A DNA stretch of 64,000 nt, from contig CP066886.1 of assembly GCA_016745315.1 (NCBI GenBank), forward strand, positions 4,526,501 to 4,590,500. Reading direction: 5' to 3'. Shown here in pieces: positions 39,683 through 48,769 of the stretch (positions are counted from its first letter, which is position 1; every line of letters begins with the position of its first letter). The DNA is from Arthrospira sp. PCC 9108 (GTDB taxonomy: Bacteria > Cyanobacteriota > Cyanobacteriia > Cyanobacteriales > Microcoleaceae). The translations under genes and the position numbers were made by a program. A model generated the notes under the pieces. That model saw only the letters and a list, made by a program, of their open reading frames with translations, ran no database searches and was not told the origin of the DNA.

Positions 39683-41260
39683 CTAAGGATACGGCGTTGG
39701 CTCTATTTTGTCAAGTGCCGTTTTATCATCGCGGGTGTGGCGGTGTAATAGCTGAAGGTTTTTGTATTCATCCTTTCCGCCTTGGCTTCGAGGTACAATG
39801 TGGTCTACTTCAACTAGGTCTGTTGATGCGAAATACTGTCCACACCAGGTACACCTACCTTTTTGTTTCTTGAGTAGTTTAGCTACCCTTATTGGCGTAT
39901 CGATTGCTTGTCCTCTCCTGGTTGCCCAGTAAGTCCAATTTCCGTCGTATGGTGTTGCGTCGGGGCGTATTAAGGTGTGTCTGACAATTGGGGTCCAGTT
40001 ATGTTTCCATAATTGGAGTCCTTCTTTGGTCTGGAATAACCAAGATTCCTGTCTTTCATTCCCATTGCTAAGTTTAACCGTTCCATGTCTGAAATAGTTC
40101 CTCAGCTTTTCGTAGTTCACCCCTTTGCATCTTGATGCTGTCCATGCCCGTAACATTAACCAGATTATGTTATCCAGTTTCTTGAATGTTCCAGATGAAA
40201 CTGCTCCTGAGTAGTAGTTTGACCATCCCCGTATTATCGGGTTTAGTTTGTTTATCAGGGCTGACTGAGGTGCTGTTCTATGTTGTTTGATTACACCTTT
40301 AATCACTTCTGTATGGGCTTTAACTGCTTTATGGCTGGGTTTTATGTGGGTTTTATGTCCGATTAATCTGCTTGCTGCCCCGCCTGTTTTCCCAGATTTA
40401 TATTTTCCTACTGGATGTTGCCTGATATTGACTCCTAGAAAGTCGAACCCTGGTTTTTCTGTTTTACCATCATACTCAATAGATTTGAGCGTGTGGCAGA
40501 TTCGAGTCTTTTCAGGTTTTATTTCTAAGCCTACAGGTTTTAACCATTCGGTGATTGCAGTTTGGCACTGTTCAATAATTCCTAGGTCTTTTGAGATGAC
40601 CACAAAATCATCAGCGTATCTTATCAGATTGACCTGTGGGGCCGTTCCTTTGTTAGGATACATTTCTTTAACTAGCCTTTCCATTCCCAACAGTGCGATG
40701 TTGGCGAGTATTGGACTTATTACCCCTCCTTGAGGTGTCCCTGCTTCTGTATCCTCGAATACACCGTTGTCTAGCACACCTGCTTTGAGCCATTGTTTCA
40801 GGTCTCTTTTTAGGCGGCTTGGACAATGAATTTTGGACAGTAGGTAATCATGGTTTATTCGGTCGAAACATTTCGCTATATCCGCATCAAGAACATAGTA
40901 TTGTCCTTTATTAATGGCAGCGTAAATCCTGCCTATTGCATCTTGGGCTGACCTGCCTGGTCTGAACCCATAGCTTGTGCCTTCAAATCTCGATTCCCAT
41001 TCGGGTTCGAGTGCCGACTTCACCAAGGCTTGCCTTGCTCTATCTTGGATTGTAGGAATGCCTAGTGGGCGTTTTTCATCCCTTCCAGGTTTTGGTATCC
41101 ATACTTTCCTGAGTGTTTTTGCTTTGAGGTTTCCTTTGATTCTCTCGGCTAGTCCAAACCTTTGTTTGGGGGATATTGCTATCATTCCGTCCACTCCGGC
41201 TGTTTTCTTTCCTTGACCCGCTTGGGGGGCGGGTTTATTAAGCTGACTGTTGGGAAGCAT
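39683..41260 (-). CDS. Group II intron RT/maturase/HNH endonuclease, main part
   Basis: A 525-residue protein whose ATG (MLPNSQLNK) is supplied by the palindromic insert. It keeps the RT blocks GKKTAGVDG, GIPTIQDRARQ, SYGFRPGRSAQDA, DADIAKCFDRINHDYLL, GTPQGGVISPILANIAL and the catalytic YADD (RYADDFVVIS). The maturase domain X and an HNH nuclease follow (CTWCGQYF, EVDHIVPRSQGGKDEY). The normal N-terminal part is a separate ORF, 41282-41506. It would splice the intron and carry out target-primed reverse transcription. Whether it works without the N-terminus attached is unknown. Confidence 0.9.
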   Translation of the reverse strand: MLPNSQLNKPAPQAGQGKKTAGVDGMIAISPKQRFGLAERIKGNLKAKTLRKVWIPKPGRDEKRPLGIPTIQDRARQALVKSALEPEWESRFEGTSYGFRPGRSAQDAIGRIYAAINKGQYYVLDADIAKCFDRINHDYLLSKIHCPSRLKRDLKQWLKAGVLDNGVFEDTEAGTPQGGVISPILANIALLGMERLVKEMYPNKGTAPQVNLIRYADDFVVISKDLGIIEQCQTAITEWLKPVGLEIKPEKTRICHTLKSIEYDGKTEKPGFDFLGVNIRQHPVGKYKSGKTGGAASRLIGHKTHIKPSHKAVKAHTEVIKGVIKQHRTAPQSALINKLNPIIRGWSNYYSGAVSSGTFKKLDNIIWLMLRAWTASRCKGVNYEKLRNYFRHGTVKLSNGNERQESWLFQTKEGLQLWKHNWTPIVRHTLIRPDATPYDGNWTYWATRRGQAIDTPIRVAKLLKKQKGRCTWCGQYFASTDLVEVDHIVPRSQGGKDEYKNLQLLHRHTRDDKTALDKIEPTPYP

Positions 41261-41285
41261 GGCTGACCGTGGAACCCGCCCCTAC
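41224..41285. repeat. Palindromic element inside the RT coding region
   Basis: About 60 bp starting GTAGGGGCGGGT on the minus strand and ending ACCCGCCCC, with CAGTCAGCTTAATAA inside. The pattern GTAGGGGCGGGT, GTCAGCCAT, CAGTCAG/CAGTTA and ACCCGCCC is the same as in the intergenic arrays. It introduces TAG after AVRL and an in-frame ATG. The same insert is at 6911-6971 and 31915-31976 in introns A and D. Confidence 0.85.
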
Positions 41286-41506
41286 AGTCGCACCGCTAAG
41301 AGTCGGGCATAGTATGATTTCACCAATAGACGTTGTAACCTTCTTACCTTGGCATCCTGTCCCGATTTAGCCGCTTGAAATATACTCTTTTGGAGCTTGA
41401 AAACTTTCCGTTGAACCTTGGTCCATGGGATGGCCTTCCATGCGTTGTTCGTAGTCTTGATTAGTTTTGGTTTCCCAAACCCTTTCTTTAAACTCGCTAT
41501 CGCCAT
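41282..41506 (-). CDS. Group II intron RT, N-terminal piece
   Basis: 74 residues from ATG 41506 with WTKVQRKVFKLQKSIFQAA and KSYYARLLAVRL, the usual N-terminal extension (RT-0 region) of cyanobacterial group II intron RTs. It ends at the TAG brought in by the palindrome. The following frame is the same as that of the main RT ORF, so a read-through product would be one protein. In group II RTs this region binds intron RNA. Confidence 0.85.
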   Translation of the reverse strand: MAIASLKKGFGKPKLIKTTNNAWKAIPWTKVQRKVFKLQKSIFQAAKSGQDAKVRRLQRLLVKSYYARLLAVRL

Positions 41507-42810
41507 TTGTACACCTACTAGACTCTATTTCTTACAATCAAACCGTGACCTGTTAGCATATCCCTACTATTAATGTCGGGCATTGGCTTCTGGTCACATC
41601 TCCCTCCCTAATGGGCTTGCGCTTACACTTTTTACTACTGACTTTCTCGACCAGATTGTCAGAGCCCAAGAGGGGTTAAAACGTTCCGTTTATATGGGCA
41701 TTCCATCTTTAGATTTGTCCTCTCCACCGGGGTACTTTAAAAGGTCTGTGTAGGTAGTACTTAGAAACCCCTACTTTTCCCCTTACTCTTTTGAGTGCAG
41801 CGTATCAACCTATTTCGCTACTTCTTAATGACGATGGTTCAAGCCGGACATTCGGTTTCCCTAATCATGGATGGTTGGCAGTGGTCGCATCTTGGTAGTG
41901 GGTTCTACCTCACGCCTTCCGTTCCCCGCTTCAATCTGACGGGTTGTGATTCCTGAAATTGGGGGTGGCTATCGCCGTTACTCTCAACGCCCTAATTTCT
42001 CAGTTGGTTTATGACCTTGAGTTCCCTGCCTTGCTTAGGTTTCTCCAAGCGTTGGGACATATAAACAGTTATGGGATGGTCAGGGGTGCGAATCCCTTAT
42101 ATTCCACCAAGGGGTGTAAGTCCCACTAGGAGGTCATTTCAGGCATTGCAGCCTTATTTGACTCCTAAACGTCTCGCACCTAAGAGTTGTTGATAACACC
42201 ATGCGGCCATATAGCTCACCCTGCCCTGCCTCTTCCCTGATTTGAGGGCATCGAAGCGTTTTCCTTCCTCGCAGTAACCATAAGGGTAATCCGAGTCCTG
42301 ACTATTCATGCCGGCTTCATCGAGGTAGACCACTTCTTGTGGCTCCATATGTTCAATCTGAGCAATAAACTCCTCTCGCTGTTGCTGATCACGTTCTTGG
42401 TAGCCGTAAGTTTTTTTTCTGGTGAAGCCAATTTTCTTCAAGGCTCTGGATATGGTGCGAGGAGAGATGTCGTCATCCCAAAGTTCAGCCATTTGAGCGG
42501 AGGTTTTGTGGTCATGCTCTTGGGCAAAAGCCTTGAATTTGTGCCAGTCGGTAATTTGGTGGCTATGACCAGGTGGGCGATTAGGTTTAGGGAGGAAGTC
42601 GCCGGTGTGTTCTTTTCTTTGCAGCCAGAGATTGATGGTGTTCCGGCTGACATGGAAAACTTAACTGGCTTTGGTTTTGGACATACCGTCTAGTTCAATT
42701 GCATTGATAACTTTTTGTCTAAGGTCGTAACTGTAGGGGGCTGGCATTTTGGGTCTTCTTAGTCATCTCGTCCTCTCCATTATACGTCCTAACTTTGCTG
42801 TCTGGTGCTA

Positions 42811-43192
42811 TACATTGATTACTTAGCGGGTTCCCCCCTACGGCTACCTACGGCTATCGTGTTGGCTTTGAAACATACCCTCCCCCATAACCGGAATAAG
42901 CACTATTGGGGAAGTGACCGATGTGATAGCGGTCAAGGGTGAGGTACGAACCGATAGGCTTGCCATTGACGGGTATCACAAGGGAACTACCCTATCACTT
43001 GTCGGGTTTAGGGGGTGATATGGGTATTTGACAGATTGATTAAGTGGTGCTTGTTGACTGAGTAATCATCCTATTGACAGAATTATTTTCCTGTGCTAGG
43101 ACTAGATTGTGAGTAATATCTGAGTAATTAGGTAGGACTATCGAGTTAAGTGAATCACGGTTATTGCAGTTATGATAACGGTCAGTTAATAG
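42811..43192. other. Intergenic region with no supported gene
   Basis: About 380 bp between IS630 copy 4 and the tRNA gene. It has a short near-duplication (CTACGGCTACCTACGGCTAT) and repeated GAGTAAT motifs, but no ORF with convincing composition. It would hold upstream sequence for nothing obvious; the tRNA is read toward it. Confidence 0.6.
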
Positions 43193-43266
43193 TGGACACA
43201 ACTGGACTCGAACCAGCGACCCCCACGATGTCAACGTGGTACTCTAACCAACTGAGCTATGCGTCC
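43193..43266 (-). tRNA. tRNA-Val (GAC)
   Basis: 74 nt. Acceptor GGACGCA pairs with TGTGTCC (one G-T pair); D arm GCTC...GAGT; anticodon stem CCACG/CGTGG around the loop TTGACAT, so the anticodon is GAC (valine). The variable region is GGGTC, the T loop TTCGAGT with stem CTGG/CCAG, and the discriminator A. CCA is not encoded. All conserved positions are present. Confidence 0.95.
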
Positions 43267-43347
43267 GAACAGTTTATTACATTAACATAACTCACCCGAA
43301 AATTGCAACCCCCCAAACGGATCTATTTTTCCCCTCGCGATCGCTGT

Positions 43348-44031
43348 ATGCTTAATGAAGTTGTATCAGCCGCCCATCAGGCGACGGGACACACAGTTCC
43401 AAGGGAGGAGATGATGGTTAAGAAAAGTCTAGCCGATATGGTCAAACAGGAAGCAGAAAAGGCGGGTAGTCCCCCCCCAGAATCTGCTGATACTGATCAT
43501 CAAATTAATACAAGCACATCCCCAAGGGACAATACCTCCTCTAGCCGTCCAACCCCCACCCACGCCGAATTAGAGGCGCAGATGGAGTTAGAAGCTCAAG
43601 TAGCCTGGCTTGAATCCCACTTACAGCAGTCCCAGGAAACTGAGCAGACTTTAAAAAAAGAGATTTCTGCCCTTCAATTAACTGTTAAAAACGCTCAAGC
43701 CAGCCATAGGCAATTAGCCACTACAATAAATAAACTACAACAAGAATTAGAGGAAAAAAATAAATTAATAGCCCAACTTAAACAGGAGACTGAAGCGGCG
43801 GCGGCCTTAAAGGAAAAGCTAGAACAGGCAGAATTAACAGCACTACATCTGTCGGAAACGAATACTAAACTTTTACAACATATCGAACAGTTAAAACTAG
43901 AATCATCTACGTCTAAACTAGCACAGAAACCCACGAAGCGATCGCCACCTCATTTAGTGCCTCGTCCCGAACATTCCCTCAGTCAACCGATGAACAATGA
44001 AGATTTTTCTCAAAGTACCTGGCTGTTATAA
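43348..44031 (+). CDS. Coiled-coil protein, unknown
   Basis: Starting at ATG 43348 the protein has 227 residues; a TTG at 43303 would add 15. After a short N-terminal segment (LNEVVSAAHQATGHTVPREE) and a Ser/Thr/Pro-rich linker comes a long coiled coil (about residues 75-190, e.g. LEAQVAWLESHLQQSQETE and KLQQELEEKNKLIAQLKQE), then a basic/Pro tail. No membrane segment. Possibly a structural or scaffold protein; function unknown. Confidence 0.7.
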   Translation: MLNEVVSAAHQATGHTVPREEMMVKKSLADMVKQEAEKAGSPPPESADTDHQINTSTSPRDNTSSSRPTPTHAELEAQMELEAQVAWLESHLQQSQETEQTLKKEISALQLTVKNAQASHRQLATTINKLQQELEEKNKLIAQLKQETEAAAALKEKLEQAELTALHLSETNTKLLQHIEQLKLESSTSKLAQKPTKRSPPHLVPRPEHSLSQPMNNEDFSQSTWLL

Positions 44032-44042
44032 TTTATCCATTA

Positions 44043-44195
44043 GTGCGAGACGTTCAGGTAGGAAATAAGGCTGAGATGCCTGAAATAACTACCTGGTGAA
44101 AACTTCAGCCCCCTGACTGAATACAAGAAGCTCGCTTCTGACCATCCCTATAACTTTTTATATGTCCCGACGTTTGGTATAGAAATATATATAAC
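44043..44195 (+). mobile_element. Group II intron 5' fragment L
   Basis: GTGCGAGACGTTCAGGTAGG and about 150 nt of domain I, ending at the GTGCG of the next intron (J). The rest is not recognised downstream; it was probably removed where IS630 copy 5 now lies. Confidence 0.75.
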
Positions 44196-44397
44196 GTGCG
44201 AAACGTTTAGGATTCAAATAGGGCTGCAATGGCTGAAATAACCTCCTAGTGGGACTTCCACCCCTTGGTGGAATATAAGGGATTCGCACCCCAGACCATC
44301 CCATAACTATCTATGTGTCTCAACATCTGGCTTCGAGAACCAGATAAGGCAGAGAGACTCAAGGTCAAGACTGAGCGAAAAAAAAGAGGGGAGTTGT

Positions 44398-45254
44398 GTT
44401 ATGGTCGAAAGAGAAGTCACCTTGCCCAACTCCAATTCCAAACCGTGCTTGCGAGTTTCCCTGCACACGGCTCCTGATGTAGATACCCTATTGTCAGTAG
44501 GAACAGGGCTACAACCCCCCGCTTTGTAACCTCAACTTTGGGAGCTAAATACAACACGTAGTCTTTAAACTCGCTTTCGTCATCAAACTCTTACTTGTCG
44601 CGGTCTCTATATCCACACCGTGACTAGTGGGCATATCCTAACCATTACAGTTAGGCATTGGCTTTCAGTCACATCCTTTCCCCTTGAAGGTATACGCTTA
44701 CACTTTTCACTACTCCGCAGATACCTCCTGCTGAGAGCCTAAAAGGGGTTTAAACGTTCCGTTTATACGGGCATTCCATCTTTAGACTTGTCCTTTCCAC
44801 CGGGGTACCCTTTAAAGGTCTGTGTAGGTAGTATAGAGAGCCTCCTACTTTTCCCCTTACTCTTTTGAGCGCAGCGTTTCAACCTATTTCGCTACTCACA
44901 GATTACGATGGTTCAAGCCAGACATTCGGTTTCCCTAGTCATGGATGGTTGGCAGTGGTCGGATTTTTGGGAATAGGTTTTCCCTCACGCCTTCCGTTCC
45001 CCGCTTCAATCTGACGGGTTATGAATCCTGAAACTGGGGGTGGCTATCGCCGTTACTCTCTACTCCCTGATTCCTCAGTTTGTTTATGACCTTGAGTTCC
45101 CTGCCTTGCTTAGATTTCTCCAAGCGTCGGGACATATAAACAGTTATGAGGATGGTCAGGAGTGCGCTCCTTATATTCAATCAAGGGGTTGAAGTCCTCA
45201 CCAAGCAGTTATTTCGGGCATTGCATCCCTATTTGATGCCTGAACGTCTCGCAC
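44398..45254 (-). mobile_element. Group II intron H (ORF-less), antisense inside intron J
   Basis: 5' end GTGCGAGACG at 45254; domain V at about 44437-44472; 3' end CGACCATAAC at 44398. About 857 nt. Immediately 5' of it lies the 5' part of another intron (45255-45739) in the same direction, without its own 3' part. Confidence 0.8.
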
Positions 45255-45739
45255 CTTTAAAGGTCTGTGTAGGTAGTGAGTTGAGACTCCTACTTTTCCC
45301 CTTACTCTTTTGAGCGCAGCGTGTCAACCTATTTCGCTACTTACTCATTACGGTGGTTCAAGTCGGAACATTCAGATTTCCTTAGTCATGGATGGTTGGC
45401 AGTGGTCGCATATGGTAGTAGGTTCTACTTCACGCCTTCCGTTCCCCGCTTCAATCTGACGGGTTATGATTCCTCAAACTGGTGGTGGCTACCGCCGTTA
45501 CTCTCAACTTCGCGCTATAATAGGAGGCTCACAACTTCCTCTGTTCTAACGTTCTGTCTTGACCCTGAGTTCCCTGCCTTGCTTAGATTTCTCCAAGCGT
45601 CGGGACATATAAACAGTTATGGGATGGTCTAGGGATAAGAATGAGAGTGCGTCTCCCTATATTTCACCAAGGGGTGAAAGTCCCACTAAGAGGTTATTTC
45701 GGGCATTGCAGCCCTATTTCACTCCTAAACGTTTCGCAC
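45255..45739 (-). mobile_element. Group II intron I, 5' part only
   Basis: 5' end GTGCGAAACG at 45739 and domain I sequence down to CTACACAGACCTTTAAAG, where intron H begins. The missing remainder suggests H inserted into I and a homologous deletion then fused them, since the outer boundaries (44398 and 45739) fit a single insertion into intron J. Confidence 0.75.
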
Positions 45740-46106
45740 GAACCCCTTGAGTATAACGTAAGGTTGAGAGTAACGGCGGTAGCCACCCCCAATTTGAGGA
45801 TTCACACTCAACGGGTTGAAGCGGGGAACGGAAGGCATAATAGAGGAACCTACCTCTCACTCGACCACTGCCAACCATCCATGATTAGGGAAACCGAATG
45901 TCCGGCTTGAACCATTGTAATGCGTCAGTAGCGAAATAGGTTGATACGCTGCGATCAAAAGGGCAAGGGGAAAAGTAGGAGGCTGTTATAACTACCTACA
46001 CAGACCTTTAAAAGTACCCCGGTGGATAGGACAAATCTAAAGATGGAATGCCCGCATAGATGGAACGTTTAAACCCCTCATTGGCTCTGCTAATAAATAA
46101 GTGAGT

Positions 46107-46991
46107 GTGCGAGATGTTTAGGAATGAAATAGGGCTGAAATGCTCGAAATAACCTCCTAGTGGGGGCTTAAACCCCTTGGTTGAATACAAGAAACTCGTA
46201 TCTCGTTTCTGAGCATCCCCATAACTGTTTATATGTCCTGACGTTGGGAGGAATCCAAACAAGGCAGGGAACTCAAGGTCAAGACTGAACGCTGGTGTTA
46301 TGTACAGCAGGAAGTTGAGAGTAAAGGCGATAGCCACCCCCAGTTTCAGGACTCACAACCCGTCAGATTGAAGCGGGGAACGGAAGGCGTGAGGGAAACC
46401 TGTTCCTAATAACCCGACCACTGCCAATCATCTATGATTAGGGAAACCGAATGTCCGGCTTGAACCATCGTCAATTTATAGTAGCGAAACAGGTTGAAAC
46501 GCTGCGCTCAAAAGAGCAAGGGGAAAAGTAGGAGTTTACTTACACTACCTACACAGACCTTGAAAAGTACCCCGGTTCTGAGGACAAATCTAACGATGGA
46601 ATGCCCATATAATCGGAACGTTGTAATCCCTCTAATGCTCTGCCTATAAACAAGTGAGTAATGCTATTCACAAGGCAGTAGTGAAAAATGTAAGCGCATA
46701 CTTAGAGGGTGAAGGATGTGACCAGAAGCTAAAGCCCAATTGTAATGGTTGGGATATGCCCAATTGTCACGGTGGGGATATAGATACTGCGGTCAGTAAG
46801 AGTATAATGGCGAGGACGAGTTTAAAGACTACGTGGTGCATATAGCTCTGAACATCGAAGTAGAAAGCAGGTCTGTTGATTCTGCTCCTTTGACAAATAG
46901 GGTATCCACACCAGGAGCCGTGTGATGGGAAACTATCAAGCACGGTTCTGAATAGGAGTTCGGGAAGGTGACTTCACTCTCGACCCCTAAC
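46107..46991 (+). mobile_element. Group II intron K (ORF-less), nested in intron J
   Basis: 5' end GTGCGAGATG at 46107; domain V at about 46915-46950 (GAGCCGTGTGATGGG pairing with AAGCACGGTTCTG); 3' end near 46989-46991 (CGACCCCTAAC). Same direction as its host intron. Confidence 0.8.
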
Positions 46992-47139
46992 CCTCCTAGG
47001 GGAAAGGATGTGACTGAAAGCCAATACCTAACTGTAATGGTTAGGATATGCCCACTAGTCACGGTGTGGATATAGAGACTGCGACAACTAAGAGTGTTTA
47101 TGACGAGAGCGAGTTAATGACTACGTGGTTGTATATATA

Positions 47140-48089
47140 GCACTAGTCAATACGGTTAGGACGCAGCCTTGAGAACAGAATCCATGGCATCATGGAGAGA
47201 ATCAAACTGCTCACGTGCAATGGCGAATGCGGGCTTTCAACCACGACCAACATTTCTCTATCTTGTTGAGGTCTGGCGAATAAGGCGGAAGATAGAGTAA
47301 ATGGCATTGAGCTGCCTCCACCAGTTCAGCCTGCCGCCCCCCTTTATGAAACGTTGCATTGTCCAGTACTAGAGTTTGACCTGGCTTCAATGTTGGAATT
47401 AAGATGAACTCCAACCACAACTCAAACACTGTCCGATTACAACAACCCTCAAAGGTAAAGGGAGCTAAGAGTTGTTGATAACACCATGCGGCCATATAGC
47501 TCACCCTGCCCTGCCTCTTCCCGGATTTGAGGGTATCGAAGCGTTGTCCTTCCTGGCAGTAACCATAAGGATAATCCGAGTCTTGACTATTCATGCCAGC
47601 TTCATCGAGGTAAACCAACCCTTCCGGCTCCATATGTTGAATCTGAGCAATAAACGCCTCTCGCTGTTGCTGATCACCTTCTTGGTAGCCGTAAGTTTTT
47701 TTTCTGGTGAAGCCAATTTTCTTCAAGGTTCTGGATATGGTGCGAGGAGAGATGTCGTCATCCCAAAGTTGAGCCATTTGAGCGGAGGTTTTGTCGCCAT
47801 GCTCTTGGGCAAAAGCCTTGAATTTTTGCCAGTCGGTAATTTGGTGGTTATGACCAGGTGGGCGATTAGGTTTAGGGAGGAAGTCTCCGGTGTGTTCTTT
47901 TCTTTGCAGCCAGAGATTGATAGTGTTCCTGCAGAGATGGAAAAATTGACTGGCTTTGGTTTTGGACATACCGTATAGTTCAATTGCATTGATAACTTTT
48001 TGTCTAAGGTCGTAACTGTAGGGGGCTGGCATTTTGGGTCTTCTGTAGATATCCTTGCCATTATACGTCCTAACTTTTCTGTCTTATGC
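47140..48089 (-). mobile_element. IS630-family copy 5, intact
   Basis: About 950 bp, ends GCACTAGTCAATACGG at 47140 and the complement of GCATAAGACAGAAAAG at 48089, flanked by TA (47138-47139 and 48090-48091). The left end of this subfamily reads AGGATATCTACAGAAGACCC before the transposase, as in copy 3. The right end matches copy 4. Confidence 0.92.
47211..48032 (-). CDS. IS630-family transposase, intact
   Basis: 273 residues in one frame, the reference for the other four copies. N-terminal paired HTH (MPAPYSYDLRQKVINAIELY, then RNTINLWLQRK), DDE catalytic core VYLDEAGMN, LVLDNATFHK and LYLPPYSPDLNKIEKCW. The A-run at the KK/TYGYQ junction has eight A residues and is in frame. A few residues differ from the consensus (FFHLCRNT for VFHVSRNT). 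Moves the element into TA sites; probably active. Confidence 0.92.
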   Translation of the reverse strand: MPAPYSYDLRQKVINAIELYGMSKTKASQFFHLCRNTINLWLQRKEHTGDFLPKPNRPPGHNHQITDWQKFKAFAQEHGDKTSAQMAQLWDDDISPRTISRTLKKIGFTRKKTYGYQEGDQQQREAFIAQIQHMEPEGLVYLDEAGMNSQDSDYPYGYCQEGQRFDTLKSGKRQGRVSYMAAWCYQQLLAPFTFEGCCNRTVFELWLEFILIPTLKPGQTLVLDNATFHKGGRQAELVEAAQCHLLYLPPYSPDLNKIEKCWSWLKARIRHCT

Positions 48090-48146
48090 TATATCAGATA
48101 GATTAATCTACCCGTTACAACCCTATAAGCCAATACCCCTAGATTA

Positions 48147-48160
48147 AACCCCTAGGGGTT
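48147..48160. terminator. Candidate terminator hairpin (AACCCCTAGGGGTT)
   Basis: A perfect 14-bp palindrome followed on the plus strand by ATTTTAT. It lies between IS630 copy 5 and the gene at 48361 in a 270-bp region with no gene. The stem is short and the loop absent, so it could equally be a protein-binding site. Confidence 0.35.
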
Positions 48161-48360
48161 ATTTTATGGCTACAGATTGATCGATCCTACTACGGTTTTG
48201 AGTAACACCTAAGTAACGGTAGAATAGGGGTTATAGGCTATGTATCAGGTTCGAGCCCGCTTAGCTCCATTTCAGTTGTTAGATCTCTTGTTCCTGAACT
48301 ATCATGGGAGCTACTATTTGCTTTTGTTTCTAACTCCATTAAATAAGACCACGCGAGCTT

Positions 48361-48765
48361 GTGTCATCTCCCAAACCTGAGAAAATCGACTTACATAGTG
48401 ATTATCCCTGTCCCTGTCGTCGAAAGGGTAATCTGGTTCCGATTACCTTGACCGAGGCTTTCGGTTGCGGTCGCTGTCAGCAGATTTTTGTAGTTGATGA
48501 GAGCGGTTATTCCCTAGAACAACTAGCCACCCACTACCCCTACAAACAGGCTTGGTGGTGGACTGGACAACAATGGTATCGCGCCACCCCAGGAATGCGA
48601 TCGCACTATCTACCCTTAGCTTTGGGGATGCTTCTAGTCCCCCTGGTGATTTGGCTACCCCTAGCCATGTACTCTCCCGGGGGCAACATCTTGCTTTGGG
48701 CAATAGTTGCTGTTATGCTGGCGATGTTGCCAGCAATCATGGTTTGGCTTGCTTACAGGCGTTAG
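48361..48765 (+). CDS. Zinc-ribbon membrane protein, unknown
   Basis: 134 residues from GTG 48361. An N-terminal zinc ribbon (CPCRRKG at about 17-23 and CGRCQ at about 36-40) is followed by WWWTGQQW and two TM helices (about 83-105 and 110-130). Cyanobacterial conserved type. It ends 4 bp before the start of the ProA-like gene, so the two are likely co-transcribed. Function unknown. Confidence 0.75.
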   Translation: MSSPKPEKIDLHSDYPCPCRRKGNLVPITLTEAFGCGRCQQIFVVDESGYSLEQLATHYPYKQAWWWTGQQWYRATPGMRSHYLPLALGMLLVPLVIWLPLAMYSPGGNILLWAIVAVMLAMLPAIMVWLAYRR

Positions 48766-48769
48766 CTCG

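Larger units (their letters stand above)
39585..42179 (-). mobile_element. Group II intron G, with the best-preserved RT ORF
   Basis: 5' end GTGCGAGACG at 42179; domain V at about 39628-39663; 3' end CCCCTAAT at 39585. About 2595 nt. The flanking bases match intact IS630 copies exactly (GGAG|CTAAGAG), so both ends are firm. It lies in the sense direction of the interrupted transposase. It is the only copy whose RT catalytic frame is unbroken and is the likely source of maturase for the ORF-less relatives. Confidence 0.9.
38377..42808 (-). mobile_element. IS630-family copy 4, carrying two group II introns
   Basis: Right end GCACTAGTCAATACGG at 38377 and left end (complement of TAGCACCAGACAGC) at 42808, both next to TA. 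Without introns F and G it would be about 950 bp. Transposase pieces lie at 42740-42180, 39584-39429 and 38545-38449 on the minus strand. The gene also has a TAA in place of a Gln codon near 42662 (KAS-stop-VFHVS), so it is inactive even if intron G splices. Confidence 0.87.
44196..47137 (+). mobile_element. Group II intron J, split into three pieces
   Basis: 5' end GTGCGAAACG at 44196. Pieces at 44196-44397, 45740-46106 and about 46992-47137 line up in order with the ORF-less introns elsewhere (GTTGT|GAACCCCTTGAG joins at 45740). A minus-strand intron composite (44398-45739) and intron K (46107-46991) are inserted in it. Its 3' part, including domains V and VI, is lost at IS630 copy 5. About 60 nt are also missing around intron K. 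Confidence 0.7.

Noticed and set aside
48232..48272. tRNA-like 3' end (GGTTCGAGCCCGCTTAGCTC)
   Set aside because: Only two of five T-stem pairs form and no D or anticodon arm precedes it; a permuted tRNA with the GGAGCTA at about 48306 was considered, but no other arms fit. At most a decayed remnant.
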